A DNA stretch of 6,116 nt from a bacterium (GTDB lineage: Bacteria; Cyanobacteriota; Vampirovibrionia; Gastranaerophilales; Gastranaerophilaceae), in assembly GCA_017995595.1 (NCBI GenBank), contig JAGOIO010000083.1:1-6116 (forward strand). The letters are read 5' to 3'. How positions within the stretch are numbered: position 1 is the first letter of the stretch; each line of letters begins with the position of its first letter. The notes below the pieces were generated by a model. The model made no database searches. It saw only the letters and a list, made by a program, of their open reading frames with translations, and was not told the DNA's origin. Below are positions 1 through 4,298 of the stretch, in pieces. A program made the position numbers and the translations under genes.

Positions 1-569
1 GTATTGTTTTGTGCCAAAGCTTTAATCGCTTCTGCAACATCTTCATTTGTTTCAGTAACATCATTTGTCGTTTCATTAGTATTTTTACTGATTTTTTCTT
101 CTGTTGAAGTATTTGATTTAGATGTAGTTTTTTTTGATTCTACGTCATTATTCTTGTCTGTAGTTGTTGAAAAGTCATTTTCTTCGTCTTGTTTTTTATT
201 TGATGAGGAATCTTTTTTGTTTGACTGAATTTTTGATGATGTTTTATCTTCGGTATTATTTGTTATTTTTGTGTCATTATCATCATCTGATTTATTAGAA
301 TTCCTATCATCTCTTTGTGAATCCTTTTCTTTAATTTTTGTTCTATTTTTGTTTTCGTTTTTATTTGCTATTTTTGTATTTGAAATAAAATTTGAAACAG
401 AAGAACTATTATTTTGTGTTTTATCAGTATAGTTCTTGCTTGCACTATCCAATGCTATTGAAAAAGCATTAGAATTTGAGAAGTTTGTTTTTGAAGCGGA
501 ATTTGCTATATTTGTGCATTCTGCTTGTGCTTTTGAAATAAATGTTGTGTCTATAGTTGCGTTTGCCAT
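1..569 (-). CDS. fliK: Probable flagellar hook-length control protein FliK, N-terminal part, runs off left edge
   Basis: An open frame of 189 codons runs from ATG at 569 to the left edge without a stop. It follows fliJ with a 16-base gap, the place FliK holds in the usual fliI-fliJ-fliK order. FliK is the secreted ruler that measures hook length and switches export from hook to filament subunits. The part seen is hydrophilic and low in complexity. It begins MANATIDTTFISKAQAE and then becomes rich in Asn, Ser, Thr, Lys and Asp/Glu (for example KSDDDNDTKI), with no membrane segment. This fits the disordered N-terminal half of FliK, but composition is weak evidence; the conserved C-terminal domain lies outside the window. 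Start: ATG 569 has GGTGG eight bases upstream. An in-frame ATG at 584, one base after the fliJ stop, would add MVVKK and cannot be excluded. Identity rests mainly on position. Confidence 0.55.
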   Translation of the reverse strand, partial: MANATIDTTFISKAQAECTNIANSASKTNFSNSNAFSIALDSASKNYTDKTQNNSSSVSNFISNTKIANKNENKNRTKIKEKDSQRDDRNSNKSDDDNDTKITNNTEDKTSSKIQSNKKDSSSNKKQDEENDFSTTTDKNNDVESKKTTSKSNTSTEEKISKNTNETTNDVTETNEDVAEAIKALAQNN

Positions 570-585
570 TTTTTTAACCACCATA

Positions 586-1038
586 TTAAACTAAAACTCT
601 TTTGTATCTTGTTGAGGCTATATCATCTAGCTCTTTCATCTCAAGATAATTCAAATGTTCGTAGAACTTCGCTTCCTGCTTTTCTTTCAACTTTTCAAGG
701 ACTTTAACTTCTTTTAAAGCTGCATTGACTTCTAACTGCTTAACTTTCAAAATATTTCGTGTGTTTTCAATGACACCATTTTGAACTCTAACATTGTTTG
801 CAACTTTACCTATAAAATTCTTGTAGTTGGTAACCTCAAATATATCAAGCTCTTCGCCACTTGTATATATTTTTTCTAAGCACTTTCGAGCGTTTGTACT
901 TCTTGCTTCAAGTGCTTCTTTTTGCTCAATTTGCGAATTTAAAACTTTTATGACCTTTGCCATTTCTTGACGAATGTCTTCAAGCTTTTTCTTTCGCATT
1001 TCCAAGACGGTCTCCAGCCGAAATGAAAACTTCTTCAT
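586..1038 (-). CDS. fliJ: Flagellar export protein FliJ
   Basis: FliJ is the small coiled-coil stalk protein of the flagellar type III export ATPase (with FliI and FliH), and it also helps escort export chaperones. The 150-residue protein starts MKKFSFRLETVLEMRKKK, the typical FliJ opening in which F-x-F-R-L-x-x-V-L is followed by a long charged helix. It is almost entirely Lys/Glu/Leu-rich helix with heptad character, and ends in ELDDIASTRY, which resembles the FliJ C-terminus. Length is normal for the family (about 145-150). I chose ATG 1038, preceded by AGAGG four bases upstream, over the in-frame GTG at 1053, because the family begins at this Met and the GTG is 13 bases from its nearest Shine-Dalgarno. 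The fliK-like gene follows 16 bases after the stop. The usual upstream partner fliI is absent: rpsO and its terminator lie upstream, so fliJ appears to head its own unit. Confidence 0.85.
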   Translation of the reverse strand: MKKFSFRLETVLEMRKKKLEDIRQEMAKVIKVLNSQIEQKEALEARSTNARKCLEKIYTSGEELDIFEVTNYKNFIGKVANNVRVQNGVIENTRNILKVKQLEVNAALKEVKVLEKLKEKQEAKFYEHLNYLEMKELDDIASTRYKRVLV

Positions 1039-1060
1039 GTAACCTCTTTCCACAACGTAC

Positions 1061-1107
1061 AGGTCTCCTCCTATACGCTCCTATACAAGGTACTACATTA
1101 TTGTAGT
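1061..1107 (-). promoter_or_regulatory. fliJ upstream region: stacked Shine-Dalgarno-like motifs and a small hairpin
   Basis: Read on the minus strand, the stretch before fliJ holds a 6-bp inverted repeat (ACTACA/TGTAGT, arms 1092-1097 and 1102-1107, 4-base loop). Then TATAGGAG occurs twice, two bases apart, the second copy extending to TAGGAGGAG (1073-1065). A further GGAGG lies at about 1118-1122. None of these is at good spacing from a start codon of fliJ, whose own ribosome site (AGAGG) is closer. They may be part of a translated or regulatory leader, or a relic of an upstream gene end. The 177 bases between fliJ and the rpsO terminator hold no other open frame that I would call a gene and no clear promoter. 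Confidence 0.3.
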
Positions 1108-1215
1108 TTCAATATCCTCCAAACCCTGTATATTTTATTTTTCTTCCTAAAAAATACTCTAAATAAACTATTAAATTAAACGGACTTCATTCTTTTGTAC
1201 TATTTCTTTTGTAAT

Positions 1216-1252
1216 AAAAAAGCAGGGAATGCTTTTGCATTCCCTGCTTTTT
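1216..1252 (-). terminator. Rho-independent terminator of rpsO, usable in both directions
   Basis: A perfect 11-bp stem (GCAGGGAATGC at 1222-1232, complement at 1237-1247) with a TTTT loop is flanked by an A run on the left and a T run on the right. On the minus strand it therefore ends in a U tract and sits 38 bases after the rpsO stop. The flanking A and T runs make it work equally on the plus strand. It separates rpsO from fliJ, so fliJ transcription needs its own promoter or read-through. Confidence 0.93.
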
Positions 1253-1290
1253 AAATTTCCTTAATTATTGAAAAGTAATTGTGTTAAAAA

Positions 1291-1560
1291 CTAACCTCTG
1301 ATAGCTAATTTCTTAACCAATTCTCTATATGCGTTGATATCTTGGTTCTTTAAGTAAGATAATAATCTTCTTCTTCTACCAACTAACATCAAAAGACCTC
1401 TTTTTGTAGCGAAATCTTTAGCGTTTGTTTTTAAGTGTTCAGTTAGTTCAGAAATTTTCTTGCTCATCATAGCAACTTGAACAGCTGTTGCACCTGTATC
1501 TTTTTCGTCTTTACCGTATTTAGAAACGATTTCTTTTTTGTTCTTTAAGTTAATTGACAT
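1291..1560 (-). CDS. rpsO: Small ribosomal subunit protein S15 (uS15)
   Basis: S15 is a primary 16S rRNA-binding protein of the small-subunit platform (central domain) and contributes to an intersubunit bridge. The protein is 89 residues, exactly the usual length. Family motifs are clear: DTG at 21-23, VQVA at 27-30, LTEHLKT at 39-45 and RGLLMLVGRRRRLLSYL at 54-70, ending KLAIRG. Two spots differ from the common form. DTGS-x-E-VQ is DTGATAVQ here, and the usual DHHSRR rRNA-contact stretch is DFATKR (49-54), keeping H42 and D49 but with Thr where Ser is typical. The ribosome site is AAAAGG, ten bases before ATG 1560. It is monocistronic: a terminator lies just downstream, and a structured leader upstream suggests autoregulation by S15, as known for rpsO in several phyla. 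Confidence 0.97.
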   Translation of the reverse strand: MSINLKNKKEIVSKYGKDEKDTGATAVQVAMMSKKISELTEHLKTNAKDFATKRGLLMLVGRRRRLLSYLKNQDINAYRELVKKLAIRG

Positions 1561-1603
1561 ATTTTTTATACCTTTTCTTGTAAATAATAGTTATACCATT
1601 TTT

Positions 1604-1663
1604 GTCAAAGAATCGTCAGCATCTCGATTTTTGACTATACTTTAGCTTTGGCGTAAGCTATAG
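1604..1663 (-). promoter_or_regulatory. rpsO 5' leader with two abutting hairpins, possible S15 autoregulatory RNA
   Basis: In the putative leader RNA of rpsO (minus strand) two inverted repeats abut. The 5' one (1635-1663) pairs CTAT/ATAG outside and AGCTT/AAGCT inside, with a one-sided bulge of five bases and a six-base loop. The 3' one (1604-1635) pairs GTCAAA+AATCG with CGATT+TTTGAC: 11 base pairs, a single bulged base and a 9-base loop. The second stem is followed by an A run in the RNA, not U, so it is not a terminator. Known S15 leaders are structurally diverse, so no match to a named class is claimed. The second stem also contains a TTGACA (1608-1603) that could alternatively be a -35 box, with TATTTA 16 bases on. 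Confidence 0.45.
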
Positions 1664-1676
1664 ATAAGATTATAGT
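1648..1676 (+). promoter_or_regulatory. Weak candidate promoter for the 52-codon plus-strand gene
   Basis: TTGGCG (1648-1653) and TATAGT (1671-1676) have a 17-base spacer on the plus strand. They overlap the -10 of the rpsO promoter on the opposite strand, so the two would be face-to-face and mutually interfering. The leader would be about 140 bases. An alternative closer -10 is TATATT at 1799-1804 with no good -35. Confidence 0.25.
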
Positions 1677-1699
1677 ATTACATAAAAGAAAAAAATCAA
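1669..1699 (-). promoter_or_regulatory. Candidate sigma-70 promoter for rpsO
   Basis: On the minus strand TTGATT (1699-1694) and a perfect TATAAT (1674-1669) are separated by 19 bases, longer than ideal. Transcription would start near 1662 and give a leader of about 100 bases that begins at the hairpin pair. The TTGACA at 1608-1603 is a competing, closer candidate with a poorer -10. Confidence 0.45.
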
Positions 1700-1700
1700 T

Positions 1701-1726
1701 AGATTTAGAAAATCTTTGTTAAGATT
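1701..1726 (+). promoter_or_regulatory. Two overlapping, mutually exclusive hairpins upstream of the small gene
   Basis: AGATTT-AGA-AAATCT (1701-1715) and AATCTT-TGTT-AAGATT (1711-1726) are both perfect 6-bp inverted repeats sharing AATCT, so only one can form at a time. In AT-rich DNA such short repeats arise by chance, and the stems are weak. Apart from this, positions 1727-1810 show nothing distinct. Confidence 0.2.
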
Positions 1727-1825
1727 AATGAAATATTAATAGCTAAAAATTTGAAATAGAAATAAAAAACATAGCTTTATCTTTTCCTTCGTCCATGTTA
1801 TATTTTCAACAGAGAGGTTACAAAA

Positions 1826-1984
1826 ATGGCAGATATCAAAAAAACAGCAAAAAGTAAAAAGAAGAAAATAGATATTTCAAATATGGGTGTTGATATAGAC
1901 AAAAATGAATATAGAGAAATAGTTATGTCTCAATCAAACCACCCTGAAAAGATGGACGCATTGCTAAAAGATTACAGATTTTAA
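1826..1984 (+). CDS. Small basic protein of unknown function (52 aa)
   Basis: I do not recognise this protein. ATG 1826 is preceded by a good ribosome site, GAGAGG, eight bases upstream, and the frame closes with TAA at 1982-1984. The 52 residues begin MADIKKTAKSKKKKIDISN, a lysine-rich basic head (9 Lys in residues 5-14 and around). A more acidic part follows (GVDIDKNEYREI) and then SQSNHPEKMDALLKDYRF. There is no signal peptide, membrane segment or Cys. The basic tail plus acidic amphipathic C-terminal half could suit nucleic-acid or ribosome binding, but that is a guess. The stop lies one base from the glnB stop on the other strand, with no terminator between. Support for being real: ribosome site, intact frame filling the gap precisely to the convergent neighbour, codon use like its neighbours. 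Confidence 0.65.
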   Translation: MADIKKTAKSKKKKIDISNMGVDIDKNEYREIVMSQSNHPEKMDALLKDYRF

Positions 1985-1985
1985 T

Positions 1986-2324
1986 CTAAATCGCTCTGTA
2001 TCCACACTCACCGGTACGGATTCTTATGACTTCTTCGATATCATACACAAATATTTTACCGTCGCCGATTTCACCGGTTTTGGCACATTTTGAAATTTTA
2101 TCAATAATTTTTTGTACCATGTTTTCTTCGACTACTATTTCTATTTTTACTTTTGGTAAAAGGCTTACTTCGTATTCCATTCCTCTATAAATTTCTTTAA
2201 ACCCTTTTTGGCGACCGAACCCTTTTACTTCAGAAACTGTCATTCCGCAGATGTCGATTTCATTTAGTCCGCTGACAACTTCGTCTAGTTTTTGTGGTTT
2301 TATAATTGCTTCAATTTTTTTCAT
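1986..2324 (-). CDS. glnB: PII nitrogen regulatory protein (GlnB/GlnK family)
   Basis: PII is a trimeric cytosolic sensor that reads ATP/ADP and 2-oxoglutarate and controls partners such as the ammonium channel, here encoded just upstream. The 112 residues match the family length. Key sites are present: Q39, K58 and K90 (ATP/2-oxoglutarate), GDGK at 87-90, RIR at 101-103, and the T-loop Tyr51 that is uridylylated in proteobacteria. The T-loop reads YRGMEY (46-51): Met49 replaces the Ala/Ser of the family signature, so the Ser49 phosphorylated in photosynthetic cyanobacteria is absent. Residue 11 is Gln where Phe is common (IIKPQKL). The ribosome site AGGAG stands seven bases before the ATG, 21 bases after amtB. 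By sequence it looks GlnB-like (MKKIEAIIKP, KIEIVV); by context it could be named glnK, the AmtB-linked paralogue. Expected role: plug the AmtB pore through the T-loop when 2-oxoglutarate is low. Confidence 0.95.
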   Translation of the reverse strand: MKKIEAIIKPQKLDEVVSGLNEIDICGMTVSEVKGFGRQKGFKEIYRGMEYEVSLLPKVKIEIVVEENMVQKIIDKISKCAKTGEIGDGKIFVYDIEEVIRIRTGECGYRAI

Positions 2325-2345
2325 AAATAAACTCCTAAAATAAAA

Positions 2346-3548
2346 TTACAAATAATATCCTCTTTCGCCGTGTTGGGTAATGTCAAGTCCCATGACTTCT
2401 TCGTCTTTGGTAACTCTAAGCCCCATAGTTTTATCAATGGCAAAAAGAATTAAGCTTGTAACTGTTAAGCTATACAGAATTGTACTACAAGTAGATAAAA
2501 TTTGAACAGTTAGGAGATGAAAATTCCCAGAAATAGCACCGTTAGTTGCAAAGATTCCTGTAGCTATAGAGCCCCAAATTCCTCCCATACCGTGAATGCC
2601 AACTGCATCAAGCGAGTCATCAATATTTAATTTTAGCTTTGATTGGACACAGAAATAACAGCCAATTCCACCCAAAAAGCCTATTAAAATTGCCCAAACC
2701 GGTTCAACAAAGCCAGCTGCAGGAGTTATACTTACCAACCCAGCTAAAGCTCCAGATGCGATACCCAAAGCTGTCGGGTGTTTATGTCTAATCCATTCAA
2801 CAATAATCCAGCCCAAAGCTCCTGCACCTGCGGATACTTGCGTGTTAAGAAAGGCTTTTACCGCAAGTCCGTTAGCTTGTAATGCACTACCTGCGTTAAA
2901 GCCGAACCACCCAAACCATAAAAGTCCTGCTCCCAACAGTGTTAATGATAAATTATGAGGGTGAATTGCAACTTTTTTCCAACCAATTCTTTTGCCTATC
3001 ATAAGAGTTGCAACAAGTGCTGACATTCCTGAAGCTATGTGAACTACAAGCCCGCCTGCAAAATCCAAACCTCCCATATTTTTTATCCAACCTCCTTGTC
3101 CCCAAACCCAGTGTGCAATTGGACAATATACTGCAGTAAACCAAATTACTAAAAAAACAAGATAGCTTTTGAACTTAAATCTTTCTGCGAAAGCTCCTGT
3201 GATAAGTGCTGGGGTTAGAACTGCAAACATCATTTGAAATAACATAAATAACATGTGCGGAATAGTTTTGGCATAAATTGGATAAGGCATTTCTGTTACG
3301 TGGTGCAAAAATATCCAGTCAAGATTTCCAGTTATATGGTGAAAATCAGGACCAAATGCTAAACTATAACCGTAAATTACCCACAAAATACTTATTATAC
3401 CAAGCGATACAAAGCTTTGCATTACTGTTGCAAGAACATTTTTACTTCTTACCATTCCTCCGTAAAACAATGCGAGGGCAGGTGTCATAATCATGACAAG
3501 TGCGGTTGAAATAAGTATCCACGTTGTATCTCCGGTATCAATGTGCAT
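2346..3548 (-). CDS. amtB: Ammonium transporter AmtB (Amt/Rh family)
   Basis: AmtB is an inner-membrane homotrimer that conducts ammonium/ammonia into the cell. The 400-residue protein shows about eleven hydrophobic segments, starting near residues 9, 40, 95, 128, 162, 198, 235, 260, 282, 315 and 346. The pore twin histidines are H170 (GGLVVHIASG) and H319 (AVGIHGMGGIWG). The recruitment site has W149 and S221 (GFNAGS), the Phe gate residues F108 and F217 are in place, and Asp162 of LDFAGG is kept. There is no separate cleaved leader of the E. coli type. The cytosolic tail keeps GLRV...EE.MGLD..QHGE, the part that couples channel gating to PII, but ends GERGYYL where HGE-x-A-Y is usual. The ribosome site AGGAG lies eight bases from ATG 3548. 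The gene is first in an operon with glnB, the reverse of the E. coli glnK-amtB order. A near-consensus promoter and dyad precede it. Confidence 0.97.
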   Translation of the reverse strand: MHIDTGDTTWILISTALVMIMTPALALFYGGMVRSKNVLATVMQSFVSLGIISILWVIYGYSLAFGPDFHHITGNLDWIFLHHVTEMPYPIYAKTIPHMLFMLFQMMFAVLTPALITGAFAERFKFKSYLVFLVIWFTAVYCPIAHWVWGQGGWIKNMGGLDFAGGLVVHIASGMSALVATLMIGKRIGWKKVAIHPHNLSLTLLGAGLLWFGWFGFNAGSALQANGLAVKAFLNTQVSAGAGALGWIIVEWIRHKHPTALGIASGALAGLVSITPAAGFVEPVWAILIGFLGGIGCYFCVQSKLKLNIDDSLDAVGIHGMGGIWGSIATGIFATNGAISGNFHLLTVQILSTCSTILYSLTVTSLILFAIDKTMGLRVTKDEEVMGLDITQHGERGYYL

Positions 3549-3568
3549 AATTTATTCTCCTATAATGT

Positions 3569-3583
3569 GTGTACAAAATACAC
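3569..3583. promoter_or_regulatory. Short dyad at the amtB transcription start
   Basis: GTGTA-CAAAA-TACAC (arms 3569-3573 and 3579-3583) is a 5-bp inverted repeat spanning the predicted start of transcription, 12 bases from the larger dyad. It may be a second regulator contact or a weak hairpin at the 5' end of the mRNA. It is short enough to be chance. Confidence 0.25.
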
Positions 3584-3611
3584 TTATACTCTTTTGTATT
3601 TGACCTGTCAA
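3583..3611 (-). promoter_or_regulatory. Sigma-70 type promoter of amtB-glnB
   Basis: On the minus strand a perfect TTGACA (3611-3606) and TATAAG (3588-3583) are separated by exactly 17 bases. Transcription would start near 3576, giving a leader of about 28 bases that carries the AGGAG ribosome site. No sigma-54 (GG...GC) element is visible. A promoter this close to consensus suggests control mainly by repression. Confidence 0.75.
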
Positions 3612-3615
3612 ATAC
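3596..3615. promoter_or_regulatory. Perfect dyad over the amtB -35 box, candidate operator
   Basis: GTATTTGAC, two bases (CT), then its exact reverse complement GTCAAATAC form a 9+2+9 inverted repeat that contains the whole -35 hexamer. A bound dimer there would block RNA polymerase. The half-site TTTGAC resembles no nitrogen regulator I can name: the NtcA pattern GTA-N8-TAC is not met (the outer GTA and TAC are 14 apart), and FNR-like TTGAT-N4-ATCAA has different spacing. The regulator is unknown. Confidence 0.6.
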
Positions 3616-3803
3616 CTGATTTTTAAAGCAAATATCAACTTTTTGAAAAATGATTGTTTTTTTATTGATTTTGAGAATTTAATTTGAATTTTTAATTAAA
3701 AATTTTTAATTTTTTAAAGTTTGGATAAAAAATCGGGGTATTTTTAAACTTAATTGAGATAAAAATTCAAATTTACATTTCTTAAAAACTGTACGTAAGG
3801 ATT
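3616..3803. other. AT-rich divergent intergenic DNA with palindromic tracts
   Basis: This stretch between the amtB promoter and the next promoter has no open frame with a ribosome site. It holds a perfect 18-bp palindrome of only A and T (3687-3704) overlapping a second 14-bp one (3696-3709). It also holds an imperfect hairpin at 3717-3751 with stems AAGTTT/AAACTT and AAAAAT/ATTTTT, a one-sided five-base bulge and a CGGGGT loop. No U tract follows the hairpin on either strand. The A/T tracts could act as UP elements or be bent DNA, but given the base composition they may mean nothing. Confidence 0.3.
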
Positions 3804-3809
3804 TATAAT
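3804..3809 (+). promoter_or_regulatory. Candidate -10 box for the exported-protein gene
   Basis: A perfect TATAAT stands 60 bases before the start codon at 3870. No convincing -35 is found 16-18 bases upstream (CTTAAA at 3781-3786 at 17), and there is no extended -10 TG. An activator or alternative control is possible. The leader would be about 54 bases. Confidence 0.4.
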
Positions 3810-3869
3810 AGGCGGTTATATTTTTTCTATGAAATTTTTATACTTTGTTGGTGATAAAGGAGAGTATAA

Positions 3870-4298
3870 ATGAATAAGAAACTTTTAATAGTATGTTTAA
3901 GTATTTTTACGCTTGCAAGTGCAAATGCTGTAAGAAGTGCAGATACGACGACAACTACTACAACTACAAATCCAATAACGACAAATTTTTGGAATACTGC
4001 TGTACAAACTCCTCGTTGGAGCGGATTTAATACGCAAATGCCGTATTGTCCGTATTATCACAGACCGACATATATGCCTTATTCAACGCAAACAACGACT
4101 GATGCAAACGGTAATAAGCAAATAGTTACAAATTCTTATCCGCCGAGTTGGCATTGGAGAAATTGGAATACGTGGAATAATGGCTATAATCCTTATAACA
4201 ACAATTACGGAAGATATTATTATCCTCCATATTCTACGACAAATACAACAACAGGTACAGGTAGCGGTATTTTGCGTTCGTTGCTAGGGTGGAACTAA
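3870..4298 (+). CDS. Small exported Thr/Asn/Tyr/Trp-rich protein, function unknown
   Basis: I do not recognise a family. The 142-residue protein starts with a clear Sec signal: KK at 3-4, a hydrophobic core LLIVCLSIFTLA, then cleavage after ASANA (20) or VRSA (24). Cys9 is within the core and is not a lipobox. The mature part begins with eight Thr in a row (26-33). It then has Trp/Pro/Tyr-rich sequence (PYCPYYHRPTYMPY at 58-71), a TTTDANGNKQIVTN stretch, an Asn/Tyr/Trp tract (94-121, e.g. WNNGYNPYNNNYGRYYYPP), a second Thr patch (123-129) and a short hydrophobic end GILRSLLGWN. By count there are about 13 Tyr and 7 Trp. Such composition suggests a surface, matrix or wall-binding protein, but this is inference. 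The ribosome site AAGGAG lies seven bases from the ATG. The stop overlaps the sdaAA stop on the other strand. Confidence 0.8.
   Translation: MNKKLLIVCLSIFTLASANAVRSADTTTTTTTTNPITTNFWNTAVQTPRWSGFNTQMPYCPYYHRPTYMPYSTQTTTDANGNKQIVTNSYPPSWHWRNWNTWNNGYNPYNNNYGRYYYPPYSTTNTTTGTGSGILRSLLGWN

Noticed and set aside
4..228. Plus-strand open frame of 74 codons
   Set aside because: It is the antisense of the fliK-like coding region; its Ser/Phe/Val-rich composition is the complement of Asn/Lys/Asp codons and it has no ribosome site.
1036..1053. GTG start at 1053 for fliJ, adding five residues
   Set aside because: The conserved FliJ N-terminus starts at ATG 1038, which has AGAGG close upstream; the GTG is 13 bases from its nearest Shine-Dalgarno.
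2953..3490. Open frames on both strands inside amtB (2953-3144 minus, 3278-3490 plus)
   Set aside because: Shadows of amtB in other frames, which has unmistakable family motifs across this stretch.
3549..3615. NtcA site or glutamine riboswitch before amtB
   Set aside because: No GTA-N8-TAC at the right place, and the predicted leader of about 28 bases is too short for a glutamine riboswitch.
3630..3670. Possible terminator (weak ATCA/TGAT plus T/A stem followed by a T run)
   Set aside because: The stem is only A/T with a bulge and there is no plus-strand gene upstream to terminate.
3945..3971. Thr8 codon run as a slippable microsatellite
   Set aside because: Codons are mixed (ACG, ACA, ACT), so there is no pure repeat unit long enough for frequent slippage, and trinucleotide changes would not shift the frame.
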